Source: Zymoseptoria tritici IPO323 (lineage: Eukaryota; Ascomycota; Dothideomycetes; Mycosphaerellales; Mycosphaerellaceae). Taken from it: DNA of 64,000 bases. Shown here one piece after another: positions 32,844 to 43,001 of this stretch. Each line of letters starts with the position of its first letter. Position 1 is the stretch's first letter. Made by a program: the position numbers and the translations under genes. The stretch covers positions 620,001-684,000 of the forward strand of contig NC_018207.1 of assembly GCF_000219625.1 (NCBI RefSeq), read 5' to 3'. Under the pieces are notes generated by a model. The model was not told the origin of the DNA. It made no database searches and saw only the letters and a program-made list of their open reading frames with translations.

Positions 32844-34036
32844 GCTGATGAGATTTGGAGGAGGATGCGGAGCCTCCCGAGGCGGTTATGGGAGCAGGCT
32901 GGAAGGGCGAATGATGGACATGTACGAATCGGTCGGCGGGCTGTTGTTGACGGTGAGGTGTGAAGTTGTGGAGTCGCAGCGGCCGGTCGCAGAGGGAAAG
33001 TTTGGTACGCGGGAGATGAGGCCCCAAAGCAAAGAGGGAGCGACGATGAGCGACGACGGGAGGCTCAGAGAGTCTGGGCGTCTGTGCTCCGTGCGCCCGC
33101 CTAACAAAGTTAGACTTTCTACACCGCCGCTCTCGATCGACTACTCTCACACTACCAAGACTACCACAAAGATGCATTCACTTCGATTGATCACATGTCA
33201 GATCATTTCATCACTTCCGCACGATTTCACTGTGTCAAGACTGGACGTCCTGATCTGTTCCTCCAGCCCGAAGTCTGTGGTTGTTTCCCCCCGCAAAGCG
33301 TACTCCAATTGCTGTGAATGCAACCACGCCTCATCTTCGGCTAGCTGCAGGTCCAATGCGTAGTGGAGAACTCTGCTGTTCTGCATGACCTGAAAGACGT
33401 GATCTGGACCAGCCGGATGACAGCGCCGCCATGCGAAAATCGAGATTCAGACGAGTATCTTCAAGGCAATTCTAAGGGGCAGAGCGAAAGCACACCGCCA
33501 CGTTGGCCGAATCAGTTCTCATACACAAGCGGCTATGCCACCGGGAGGCCTCAGAGGCGTGGGCGTGCAGCGGACGGTTTATGTACCAGTCAGCCAAATT
33601 GGCAAGCACACCTTATCAACGAGGCAGATAGCCTGGCAAGACACTTTCCTTGACAGGCGACTTTCCACACCAAACACCGTTGCAGCGCGGACAGGTAACT
33701 CGGCATCATGGGTACTTTACAGAGTCAGGCAACAGGTAGCGTAGTAGCTCACGCTATCGAAAGGATCAGATATCGGTACGCTTCATTGCAAGATCTACCA
33801 CTGTGCCGAACGTCTCGTCAAGCACTGATCTGCTGACGTATCTTCCCAACAGGAGGACACAGCTGGCCTTCGTTAAACGGACAGTTTTGTGCCAGGTCAT
33901 TCTACCTCAAAAATCTCCCTTCTGGCGCACTCCCTTGGACATATCTCCTGAACCTGTCGTCCATTTCTCGTCCTGGGCCAACTTCTTCCTCCCCTGACAT
34001 ACGCCTAATTCTCCCAACGATCCGCGGCGCACTGCA
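32844..34036. other. Gene-free interval
   Basis: About 1.2 kb containing the casein kinase promoter. The plus frame 32842-33363 is antisense to the first kinase codons and has no domain. Nothing else recognised. Confidence 0.5.
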
Positions 34037-36064
34037 TTACAATGGTGATTCCTGCTGGTCCGTCGATGGGAGCGGACGATGTTCGGGCCATCTGCGAGCC
34101 TGAACGAGAGTCATCACTGTTTGCGCTGCCACTCCTCCAGCGTACCGATGATCCGGAATCATCCTCACACCAGGCCACACTGTGAAATGGACTTCGTTCT
34201 CAAAGCCGAGTTTGCCGTGAACAGGATCCATAGTATCCCGATCGAGCTGGCCACCCGGCACACCCCACGTGTATTCGTAGCTAACTTCGTGGTAGGTGCC
34301 GATGGTTTCCTTCAGCATGAGGGAATCGTAAACCAAGTCTTCGATTTCGTCAACCCACTTGGTATCATACGCGATGGTGTTGGGATTGTCCTCGCCATCA
34401 TCCGAGTCTGCGGCCGCGTCTGCATCCTCTGGCATCTGAATTCGCTTCGCATTCATGAGATGTGGCGTCAGAACCAGAGCCAGCTGCGTCGCCAAGTCAT
34501 GCGCGTGCGGCTTCACGAAATCTTGCTGGAACTTCTCATCAAGAATCATCTTTTCGGACCACTTCTTGAACAACTCGTCCAAATGGTAGCCCTTGTCGGC
34601 CATGGCGCTCACTCCATACTTGAGGTCCGCCCCACTAGCAGCATTGAGACGCTCCGAAATGTCCCAGGGAGCTGGCTTGGTGAACACTTCAGTGTAGATG
34701 AATCCTGCGATGAGGCTTTGAAGCACCTGATCGTCAACGAAGATCCAAGGTGTCGTGCAATTCTCGCGTTCGAGCAGAGTGCGCTTCCAGCTTTTCGCCC
34801 CGAGAAATTGTCGATAAAGTTTCTCGAGCTCTTGCGAGGGCTTCTCCACGAACGACGTACGCGCCATCGGGTTCAACCCATTTCGTCGGGTCCATTCATA
34901 TCCCAGGTCCTTGCACCGGGTTGACATCTTCTTCATCCGGCTTCTGACTGATCCCTGGACGAGGGTGCGTTCATTCTGGCGGTAAACGGTTCGTCCTTGA
35001 TCGACCTGTCCCGCCGGCCAGAGCTGATTGCGAATATGCTCGAGGCTACGAATGCGCTCGAAGTCCTCTGTCGAGAACTTCATCAAGTCGGCGCGCGGAT
35101 CCTCGACACCACGCTCAACTCTGCCTGAGCCATCCATCTCGTACATACTCCACGGCGGCCGGGTGTCTGACCGGTCACTCGGGTAGACCGCTTTCTTGCC
35201 TTGAGACTTCTCGGTCGGTGGTTGTTGCATTACTGGCGTGTTTGCTGAAGTCGAGCTCAAGGTCTTCTCACCATCACCTTTGAAAGGGGTAATACTCTGG
35301 TCAAGCGACTTGGCTTTTTTGCTCGGCCCTCCTCCGCCATCATCCGCATCTTCCCCATTAGTCTCAAGCTCGGCGGCGGCACGCTTTCTGTACGGCTGCG
35401 GTCCGTCCTTGGTCAAGGTCAAGTCTATGACCTCGCCACCTTCTGTCTGCCTCGGCTTCTTGCTCGGCCCTTCTCCCAGGCCGTCAGTCTCGCCGGCCTG
35501 AACGCTGACTTCGTCAACACCTGGCTTTCTCGGCATTTTGAGGAAAAGCCTTCTGCCCGAACTGTTCCTCGATCTGGCCTCAGCGTTCTTCTCGACCTGC
35601 TGGCTCGTGATGCCTCCTGCAGATCCACTGTGTGAGCTTGTCACCTTCACACGTGTCGTTTGAGCTTTTACTGCTGGCTGGACGGTCTCGCTGGAGCTCG
35701 TCTGAGCCGGTGTTACCAATTCGTCCTCGGACTCGACGACGGCTGGCGCATCTCTGCTTCTTATTTTGTCCAGGTATGTCCTCTTCATCATTGCCGACCC
35801 TTGGGTCCAGACTCTGATCCAATTTCCATTCTTGATGTGGTTTTTCGACACGGCACTTGACAAGGTCAAGCGAATTGTGTCGAAGGTGTGTGGGACAAGT
35901 TTGAATTTCCGATCCACTCTCTGCGGATGGTGATGCTGGATGTACGACTGAAGGAAGGCGTCCTGCGTCGCGCGATCGTTGAGATGTCCTAGCTGCGCAT
36001 CGATGGCTTTGAGGAGTTCGTTCGTGACGGTCTGACCGACCACGAGTCTGTTCGTCGGAGTCAT
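34037..36064 (-). CDS. Lineage-restricted nuclear protein of unknown function
   Basis: A single exon. The first in-frame ATG is at 36064 (MTPTNRLVVGQTV), giving 675 aa; the frame is open further upstream but only with a GTG. I recognise no family. The N-terminal 90 residues look folded. The middle (about 105-290) is disordered, with a VIDLT motif resembling a SUMO-interacting motif and basic clusters (KKPRQ, YRKRAAAE, PSKKAKSL) that could be nuclear localisation signals. The C-terminal half (from about 320) is helical and looks folded, with motifs EWTRRNGLNPMARTSF and PWDISERL, an acidic insert (DADAAADSDDGED) and a final EVSYEYTWGVPGG / EVHFTVWPGVRM section. Nuclear location is inferred. It is divergent from the Hsp70-like gene over 534 bp. 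Confidence 0.8.
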   Translation of the reverse strand: MTPTNRLVVGQTVTNELLKAIDAQLGHLNDRATQDAFLQSYIQHHHPQRVDRKFKLVPHTFDTIRLTLSSAVSKNHIKNGNWIRVWTQGSAMMKRTYLDKIRSRDAPAVVESEDELVTPAQTSSSETVQPAVKAQTTRVKVTSSHSGSAGGITSQQVEKNAEARSRNSSGRRLFLKMPRKPGVDEVSVQAGETDGLGEGPSKKPRQTEGGEVIDLTLTKDGPQPYRKRAAAELETNGEDADDGGGGPSKKAKSLDQSITPFKGDGEKTLSSTSANTPVMQQPPTEKSQGKKAVYPSDRSDTRPPWSMYEMDGSGRVERGVEDPRADLMKFSTEDFERIRSLEHIRNQLWPAGQVDQGRTVYRQNERTLVQGSVRSRMKKMSTRCKDLGYEWTRRNGLNPMARTSFVEKPSQELEKLYRQFLGAKSWKRTLLERENCTTPWIFVDDQVLQSLIAGFIYTEVFTKPAPWDISERLNAASGADLKYGVSAMADKGYHLDELFKKWSEKMILDEKFQQDFVKPHAHDLATQLALVLTPHLMNAKRIQMPEDADAAADSDDGEDNPNTIAYDTKWVDEIEDLVYDSLMLKETIGTYHEVSYEYTWGVPGGQLDRDTMDPVHGKLGFENEVHFTVWPGVRMIPDHRYAGGVAAQTVMTLVQARRWPEHRPLPSTDQQESPL

Positions 36065-36598
36065 GATGGAGGTGAAGTATGCGCCGATGGAAGAGAATGG
36101 TGTTTCCACTAAGCGGCGTTGGAAAGTCGTGAAGACAGCTGGGTGGGTGTTTCGAGTGAGAACGTGAAAAACCGTGCACGTGGTTGTGTGCGCGCGAGCA
36201 CCAAAGAAAAGCCTGACAAGGTGAACTTGAAATCAAAGAAAAGCCAAATCGATCAGCTGCAAGTCCTTTGCAGCTCGTGCTGACGATAAGCATTCAGTGC
36301 GACAATCACAAGGAAAGACACTCGTCGAGGACAACACTTCCATTCACTTCACTTCCTTTCGGTTAAACATCGGCGCACACAGAGTCAAAGTGGATCCTCA
36401 CTTTGGCCTCACCGGTCAATCGACCCTGATCAGCTGCGCTCAACCATGACGTGCTCCGCTCCGCACCGCCAATTTCGTTCGCCGCCCTCAAACACCCACT
36501 CAGGAACCACACCTTCCTCATCAATCATCAACCCGTCCAAGGTACCTCCCTCTCGTCGATCATCACTGCATATCCATCCCTGCACTCACGAGACAAGG
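36065..36598. promoter_or_regulatory. Divergent promoter interval, unknown gene / Hsp70-like gene
   Basis: 534 bp between the chosen start codons. The Hsp70-like frame is open back to an ATG at 36446, but the good context and family start favour 36599. No specific site could be assigned. Confidence 0.4.
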
Positions 36599-38572
36599 AT
36601 GGCCGACACCGACGTGACCATGCCGGACGCAGACCAAAAGCCTGTGGCGACCTCTCTGGGCATAGACTACGGCACATCCAGTGACAAGATCGCATTCCAA
36701 CTGGCCCTCCATGGGGTGTTCGACAAGACGGTCAAGCTGTTAGTCTTCGATGGAGGCGAGACTGAGCTCCCAGCCAGTGTGGCCTGGTACGACGGCGAAT
36801 TCTTCTGTGGATTCGAATTGCAGAGGATGATTCGGAACGAGGAGATTCCTGTACAAAATGTCATACAGTGCCTCAAGATGGCTATTCACGAAGAGGCGGA
36901 GGACGTCCCTCTCGAACACCGCTCATCGCAGTCAAAGCACACACTCGCGCAGCTGAATGTAAGCGGGAAGACCTTACAAGAGACCCTCAACGCTCACATG
37001 ATAGCAATCATCGCCATCGCCGAGATCGCTCTGCGCAAGAGCCCCTACTTCCGCCTTCTGGAGATCGACACTGAGACTGTCGAAATCGAATTCTCTGCTC
37101 GGCTATCTGTACCTCAACAGTGGACGATAGCAGGCCGCAAGATGATGTCCGACGCAGCAGCAGCTGCTGGCATCGAGAACATACCGCTTGCATCTGAGCC
37201 ACAGTGTTCGCTCGCTGCATTACTGGATGCGGCCAGCAAAGTCGAATTCGGTCTCGAGCTGTGCAAGCTGAAGCAAGGCAGCAAGATCATCGTCAACGAT
37301 CTCGGCTGTGGCACAAGCGACGTTGTCCTGTACGAGCTGATGGATGACATGGGAATCCACAGCCGTCTCGAAGCCAAGACCAAGAGCGCAGGGAACCAAT
37401 ATGGATCACAAGAAATCAATGAGATAGTCTACCAGGTCATCCTCGACGAAATCAAGAAGGCTGGAAAGACGTTGGAGGACATTTGTGGTAGAATGGGCAT
37501 CACGCTCAGCGATTTCCGCTGGCACGCGCTTGCTGGCATCGAGGAGACAAAGATGCAGTATCCTGGAAAGAAGCTCTACTCCGTGTCGATTCCCCGCAGC
37601 AATGGCACTCTGAAGCATTTCGACTTTGATCAGTCCGTTATGGAAGGTGCCCAGAAAGCGGTCATTCAAGAGATTCTGGCACTGAACGAGCACGTTCTGG
37701 CACGTGAAGGTCTGCCAGATGTGAAGCCTGATGCAGTAGTTACGGTCGGCGGTCACGCATCCAGCAAGTCACTGCGTCAAGCGTTCCTGGACTACTACAA
37801 TCCGAAAGGCATCGACGTCTTCGGCCCAAATGACTTCAGCAAGGCGAACTGCTTGACTCTGGTCGCTACTGGTGCTCTGTCCGATCGCTACCCACAAATT
37901 GCCGCGCAGGCACTGCCCACGAACAAATACGCCTTCGCCTTCCTCCTAGATCAAAAGTACAACCGAGCTGACCACACCGACTGCCAGAAGATCATGACCA
38001 GGTACGGCAAGGAGTATCGGACAATGAATTACGACAAAGTCATCAAGACAGTCAGAACCGAGTGGAACAGTGTGTCCGAGACCCGCATCTACTATGCTCC
38101 TGACCGGATCGTCAACGTCATCCGCAAGGGCGAGACCGAGGTTTTGGAAGAGGAAGGATGGCGCCAGCAATACGATGTCCCCTCTGACGACGACCCAGTC
38201 ATTCATGCGCGCTTCGTATACATGACCGGCAATCTCAAGTCGGGAGCGCCGGCCCGCGACAATTCGGTGGAGAAGATCGGCGAACTTCGCCAGGGGGTAT
38301 TTGCACTCGCAAAGGTAACGGCACGGGTAAGCAAGGAGCTCTTAAAGCAGAAGGACGTCCCCTTGTGTAAGATTAGCGGGGTAAAGGGGCTTTACTTCTC
38401 TTTTGAGGCGACTATGAAGGTGAAGTACGAAGGCGAGAAGGAGATCACCGTCGGGTGGGAGATTCACACGCCGAAGGGGATAATTTTCGTGGCGGGTGGG
38501 CAGAGCGTTTGGGATGGGAAGCGTTCTCTCTTGGTGGGGGATCAGGACCACGTGGATACTACTCAGCAATAA
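36599..38572 (+). CDS. Hsp70-like (HSPA12-type) actin-fold ATPase
   Basis: A single exon. The ATG at 36599 (acaaggATGg, MADTDVTMPDADQ) gives 657 aa; an upstream in-frame ATG at 36446 would add 51 low-complexity residues. The actin/Hsp70 nucleotide-binding fold shows as phosphate-1 LGIDYGTSSDKIAF, a connect region, phosphate-2 IIVNDLGCGTSDVVLYEL and an adenosine motif VVTVGGHASSK. There is no canonical Hsp70 substrate-binding domain or EEVD tail; the C-terminal third is a beta-rich unknown region. This is the fungal HSPA12-like branch, often amplified in filamentous ascomycetes and sometimes linked to NLR-type proteins; the cellular role is unknown. Third-position use becomes more A/T- and G-run-rich in the last 240 bp, just before the tandem array. 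Confidence 0.88.
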   Translation: MADTDVTMPDADQKPVATSLGIDYGTSSDKIAFQLALHGVFDKTVKLLVFDGGETELPASVAWYDGEFFCGFELQRMIRNEEIPVQNVIQCLKMAIHEEAEDVPLEHRSSQSKHTLAQLNVSGKTLQETLNAHMIAIIAIAEIALRKSPYFRLLEIDTETVEIEFSARLSVPQQWTIAGRKMMSDAAAAAGIENIPLASEPQCSLAALLDAASKVEFGLELCKLKQGSKIIVNDLGCGTSDVVLYELMDDMGIHSRLEAKTKSAGNQYGSQEINEIVYQVILDEIKKAGKTLEDICGRMGITLSDFRWHALAGIEETKMQYPGKKLYSVSIPRSNGTLKHFDFDQSVMEGAQKAVIQEILALNEHVLAREGLPDVKPDAVVTVGGHASSKSLRQAFLDYYNPKGIDVFGPNDFSKANCLTLVATGALSDRYPQIAAQALPTNKYAFAFLLDQKYNRADHTDCQKIMTRYGKEYRTMNYDKVIKTVRTEWNSVSETRIYYAPDRIVNVIRKGETEVLEEEGWRQQYDVPSDDDPVIHARFVYMTGNLKSGAPARDNSVEKIGELRQGVFALAKVTARVSKELLKQKDVPLCKISGVKGLYFSFEATMKVKYEGEKEITVGWEIHTPKGIIFVAGGQSVWDGKRSLLVGDQDHVDTTQQ

Positions 38573-38579
38573 GTATGTG

Positions 38580-39490
38580 GTAATTTCTCTCTTGGTTTGG
38601 GATTATTCTCGCATAGATACTACCTGGACTAAGCTTTTGGACGGTGCGGCAGTAGTATAAAACTCCGTTTTGGGATGGAGCGAGAAAAGGTGGATACCAG
38701 AACATAGGTAGCCATTTCACCTTGGTCTTGAATCACACATGTGTACCGATTTTACGCTGGTAACTCCCTTCTCGTGACACCATTGATTTCTATGGAATCT
38801 CTCCAAAGCAGCCAGGACTTTAGCAGTAAGTAGGGTTGTAGTGGCATAAAATGCCGTTTTGGAAAGGAGCGTTAACAGCTAGATACCAGAACCTAGAAAG
38901 CCTCTTCAACTTGGTCCTGCATCACATATGTGTTCTTATTCAACGCCGTTGAGCTCTTTCTCCCAAGAAGATCTCTTTCCTATAAGAATACTTTAAAAGC
39001 AGCGAGAACTCTAGCGGTGAGTAGGGTGTTAGTGGCATGAACTTCCGTTTCGGGAAGGAGCGATGACAGCCAGATATTAGAACCCGGACAGCCTTTCAGC
39101 CCCACCTTACATCACATATGTGTACCCATTCCACGGCGATAAGCCTCCTCTCTTGAGAATGTAAGAACTCTGTGAGAATGTCCGAGAAACAACGAGAACA
39201 ACTCTGGCAGTAGATAGAGAGGGAGTAGTATAAAACGCTTGTCTAGCAAGGAGCGATGAACACATGTACTAGAACCTAGATAGCCTTTCAGCTTCACATT
39301 GCATCACATGATGTGTACCCCTTCCACGGCGATGAGCCTCCTCTCTTGAGAACGCAAGATCTCTATAAGAATCTCTAAGAAAATAACGAGAACTCTAGCC
39401 GTAGATGGAGAGGTAGTAGTATGAAACGCTTGTCTGTCAAGGAGTAGGAGTGATAAAAAGATGTACTTGAACCTCGATAGTCAACCTGAC
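38580..39490. repeat. Degenerate tandem array, about 190-bp units, five copies
   Basis: An anchor of the form AGAACCTAGAWAGCC recurs at about 38699, 38888, 39079, 39271 and 39468, spacing 189-197 bp. Each unit also holds a GTAGTGGYATRAAA block, an AAGGAGCGATGA block and, in four units, a palindrome of the CACATATGTG type. Copies differ by about a quarter of positions by eye. The array starts within about 10 bp of the Hsp70-like stop and ends just before the mlh3 stop. A partial similarity between the last CDS codons (38524-38570) and 38586-38630 suggests the array edge reached into the gene. No long open frame. Confidence 0.8.
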
Positions 39491-39515
39491 TTAGTCTTGC
39501 ATTATCGCAAACAAC

Positions 39516-42500
39516 TCATCTTTCACCTCCACCGACTTCTCTTTTTCCTTTCACCCAAGACGCCAGCCTTTCGCCTGGTCCCTTCCCATCACTCTCCTCA
39601 TTACCAGCCAGCCCTCTGTCAACTGCCAACCTCGTACCATCCAACGCCCCGACCGGCACAACTCCCACTCGCCCATGCGCACACACAAACGGGAAGACAC
39701 ACCTCGCCAATTTCCTGACCAACTCCTCACACGCGGCATGGTCCAAGATATCGTTGAACATGATCGCCGATCGACACGCTCGGGAATGCAAGAGGGAGAG
39801 TAAGCTGGGCGGTATGAGAGGCAGGAGAGCAAGCCAAGTGGGAGTATCGTCGGGCACAGTGGTAGTGTCACCTTGCGAGCCGGGTTGGTCGGGAGCGGAG
39901 TCGTTCTCATCGCCGTGGTCGGTCGTCGATGTTCCTTCACGGCTTTCCCGAGCAGCATCCCGTCCAATGTCTGCCATCTTGGGAACGCCATGCTCAGCAA
40001 CCCTCCAGACCTCACCTCTCACCAACTCAATGGCGAGTCTCGGCTCTTTCTGACATCTCGCTGCGATGCAAGGCGGGAGATGGCTGATTTTCAATCTGGC
40101 TTCTCGAGCTTTCTTGTTCCTCTTATCGGAGGTTTCCCAGCCTTGAGAATCATTCCTGTGCGGGTCCGCGTGTGCAAGAGGATGTATCGGGCTCTGTGCT
40201 GCTCGTAACGGTGCAGGTGGAGTAGACAGGCTGTACGCAATTCCCCATCTCAGGAACCAAGCTCTAAACTTTTCTAGGACCGCTTGTTCGGATGACGGGA
40301 TGTCGAACTCCAAGGTCGACTCCAATGGAACGGTCTGGACTCCTGTCTGTGCATGGTTAATAGACAGCGCTGCTTCACTCTGCGTTTTTGGAGCAGGAGC
40401 AGGGATACAAAGGTCCACTAGAAGGTCTTCCAACATCACCCGCTCAGACGCGGCGTGCTGATCCATCAGTACAAGCGTATCGGATTGCGAAGGACCTGGA
40501 AGCTCAAATGTACCGGCGGACGAGCTGATGGAAGGCACCGTAGCGGGAAGTACGGCTAGTATGAATTTCCGGTCAACCTGTGCGATGATTCGAGCATGTT
40601 TGAGTGCGCTTCTCGAAAGAGCGATGCCTTTGTCCACCGAGTGGGGATTTGTGCCATCTGCATGCGAGCGGCAGGCATGGTGTGAGCTACCGACAGTCGG
40701 AAGAAGAATACCTGGTCCGTGATTTGATGCCGTCGGAATGGGAGGTTCCTTGCGGAGGGCGAAGACGGGATTGTTCCATTCGCGGAGGAAGCCGGGGAGC
40801 CACTTTTCTTGCAGTCCCTGCTCCTCGACAGGAGTCTTTGCTGTCCCGCCTGCGACGCCGCCACTGTCGGACCCGCTGGTTGGAATCAAAGGTGGCGCAG
40901 TTCCTGGTCTAGACTGAATGGCAGACTTCGCTGCCAGCACTCCACGACGGGACAGACTCAACGGCCGTCCGGCTGAAGACAGAGACCCAGCATCCAACAC
41001 CACCTTCTGTCCTCGAGTTGCAGGACGGCTGGAGTCAGCACGAGACTCGGACGCAAGAGGCATCACAATCCCGGTGCGAGAGCTTACTCGGTGAACCTGT
41101 CCTGTCGAAGGGTCCGTCCATGGAATGGTCTCTTCGGCTTCGACTCCTGCCGCTGGTTCAAGATGATGCGCGATGGCTGATATGTCTTCCGAGTTGATGC
41201 TGCCAAAGTCCTCGCTGGATGGAGCGTCCGTTTGAGGCACGGAGAATATGTCAGAGTATCGCTCAGCAAGCTGTGGCGCATGAAGTCTCGAGTCGTGGTG
41301 TGATAATTTGTGACGTCTCAAGCCACTGTACTGCCCTGCGTCAATTGATGGCGCTTGCAGCCGAAGACGTTTCCGTGAGGTAAGTGCATCGTCTGCGGTA
41401 AAAGGTCGCGTGTCTTCCGCAGTCAGTTGTACCGCAGGAGTTTGCAACGATGAATTCACGCCGCTCTGAGGCCTCCCAGATCGCATGCGGCTCAAAGTTG
41501 TCAGTTCTTGTGTGTCACCGCCTGTCTGAATTGTATCACGGCTGATCGGCCTCCCGAAAATGTCAGTCACTCGATGATTCCTGCCACTGTCCGCGGTGTT
41601 CGATGCCACATTGGCGACTTTCCCAACGACAGGCGTGGTAGGCAAGGAACTCGTCATCCTCGACCCTGTATTCTGCCTGGAAGCCATCGCTCGAGCAGGA
41701 CTTTCCTGCTCCTCATTCCTCCTCCTGCCAGACCTCTTCTTTCTTGGTCGGAAGTGATGCGCCTCCAGCCACGCCGTGACAGCCGCTCCGAGGATATCTT
41801 CCACAACTTTCAGCGAGGCCTCGTTGAGTCTTGAAGGGTCCGAGATCCGTCCAGGCACCTCCTTGAACTGGAGCTGCAGGCAGAACATCGGATATCGATC
41901 GACGCCCTTCCTCGGCTTATCTTTAGCAGTCTGGCGAGTGGGTCTACCGTCTTCTCGGTCTTCTTTCTTCGACGGAGTTACGCCATCGTCCTGATCGATC
42001 CCAAAGCCGCTGTTGGCGAAGATACGATTCACGCAATCATACCACTCTCCATGGCCGTCAGCCGCGCCACACGGCATCACACCGAGCGACAGAAATTGGC
42101 ACTGTTTAGTTGGCGCAGGATCCTGGCATATCATTCCTTTCAGTGAAATTGCCGAGGTGTTGGCTGATAAAGGGACCCACGAACTCCTCGAATCAGGCGA
42201 AGTGAAGCCGGACTGAAATAGGATTGGTAGTACATCCGTCGGGTCGTAGGTAGAAGCAGACGACTTGCTACCTGCCAAGCGACGAAGGCTCTTCGATGTT
42301 AACTCTGGGGCAATCTTTGTGTGGAGACCGGAAATGTTGACGACCTTGGATGCAGAAGTTGCGTCACGGAGCTTGACACTACAGGGCTTAGGCCAAGCCA
42401 GGAGGAGCGCAACAACACCACGTTTGAGGTCCTGCCAGGATGTCTCGTCGGAGGAAGGGGCAGAAGTTGCAAGAGCGCGGTGCTTCAGGCGGACTGGCAT

Positions 42501-43001
42501 GTTGCCAAAAAGGTCGCGAACGGCGATGTGCGTACCAGGCCGAGCTGGAAGAGTAGATTGAGCCTGCGTCGATTCGGGAAGACTGCGAGTGATGCATTTG
42601 GCCATGTGGAAGGTCAAAGATGCGGACTGCTTGTTGCTGGAATGTGTTGACGAGATGGTCAAGAGCGACATGGAAGACAACTCTGCGAGAAAGGTGCCGT
42701 TGGAGCCGTGGAGATGAGTCGAAGCTGGAGAGGGTTTGGAGGTGCAGTACATCTTTCCAAGGCCGCCATCTTCAGCAAACTCGTTAGGAGGAATGCCATC
42801 GCCGTTGTCTTCGATTGTGCAGCTGCCCCGTTTCCAGTCGACGGTGATGTCCACTTTGGTAGAGGCGGCATCGAGGCAATTCTCGAGAAGAGAGAGAATG
42901 ACGCCTTGAAGAGTAGTGATATGTTTCGAGGAGTGGATCTGTGCGATGGCGTCCGGTGATAGTGGCAATATGCGTTGACGCTGAGTGTCCGATGGTGGCA
43001 T
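39516..43001 (-). CDS. mlh3: DNA mismatch repair / meiotic endonuclease subunit MLH3
   Basis: A single exon; the first ATG is at 43001 (MPPSDTQRQRILPLS), 1161 aa. The N-terminal GHKL ATPase shows motif I (ENCLDA, Glu40/Asn41), motif II DNGDGI at 65-70 and a GTHIAVRDLFGNMPVR block. Motif III reads HGSNGTFLAEL, less canonical than the usual GxxGE. A long disordered linker follows. The C-terminal nuclease half has DQHA-X2-E-X4-E near 847 (DQHAASERVMLE), ACRSAIMF near 1077 and FVCAHGR near 1105, all characteristic of MLH3. MutLgamma (Mlh1-Mlh3) nicks DNA in meiotic crossover formation and in some mismatch repair. The long linker makes it larger than many relatives. Confidence 0.92.
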   Translation of the reverse strand: MPPSDTQRQRILPLSPDAIAQIHSSKHITTLQGVILSLLENCLDAASTKVDITVDWKRGSCTIEDNGDGIPPNEFAEDGGLGKMYCTSKPSPASTHLHGSNGTFLAELSSMSLLTISSTHSSNKQSASLTFHMAKCITRSLPESTQAQSTLPARPGTHIAVRDLFGNMPVRLKHRALATSAPSSDETSWQDLKRGVVALLLAWPKPCSVKLRDATSASKVVNISGLHTKIAPELTSKSLRRLAGSKSSASTYDPTDVLPILFQSGFTSPDSRSSWVPLSANTSAISLKGMICQDPAPTKQCQFLSLGVMPCGAADGHGEWYDCVNRIFANSGFGIDQDDGVTPSKKEDREDGRPTRQTAKDKPRKGVDRYPMFCLQLQFKEVPGRISDPSRLNEASLKVVEDILGAAVTAWLEAHHFRPRKKRSGRRRNEEQESPARAMASRQNTGSRMTSSLPTTPVVGKVANVASNTADSGRNHRVTDIFGRPISRDTIQTGGDTQELTTLSRMRSGRPQSGVNSSLQTPAVQLTAEDTRPFTADDALTSRKRLRLQAPSIDAGQYSGLRRHKLSHHDSRLHAPQLAERYSDIFSVPQTDAPSSEDFGSINSEDISAIAHHLEPAAGVEAEETIPWTDPSTGQVHRVSSRTGIVMPLASESRADSSRPATRGQKVVLDAGSLSSAGRPLSLSRRGVLAAKSAIQSRPGTAPPLIPTSGSDSGGVAGGTAKTPVEEQGLQEKWLPGFLREWNNPVFALRKEPPIPTASNHGPGILLPTVGSSHHACRSHADGTNPHSVDKGIALSRSALKHARIIAQVDRKFILAVLPATVPSISSSAGTFELPGPSQSDTLVLMDQHAASERVMLEDLLVDLCIPAPAPKTQSEAALSINHAQTGVQTVPLESTLEFDIPSSEQAVLEKFRAWFLRWGIAYSLSTPPAPLRAAQSPIHPLAHADPHRNDSQGWETSDKRNKKAREARLKISHLPPCIAARCQKEPRLAIELVRGEVWRVAEHGVPKMADIGRDAARESREGTSTTDHGDENDSAPDQPGSQGDTTTVPDDTPTWLALLPLIPPSLLSLLHSRACRSAIMFNDILDHAACEELVRKLARCVFPFVCAHGRVGVVPVGALDGTRLAVDRGLAGNEESDGKGPGERLASWVKGKREVGGGER

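Noticed and set aside
32842..33363. 173-codon plus-strand frame
   Set aside because: Begins antisense to the casein kinase start codon and has no domain; more likely the kinase promoter.
36065..36109. Upstream extension of the 34037-36064 gene
   Set aside because: The extra codons start with GTG, not ATG; the first ATG is at 36064.
38580..39490. Tandem array as part of the Hsp70-like or mlh3 coding sequence
   Set aside because: It lies between both stop codons and has no long frame.
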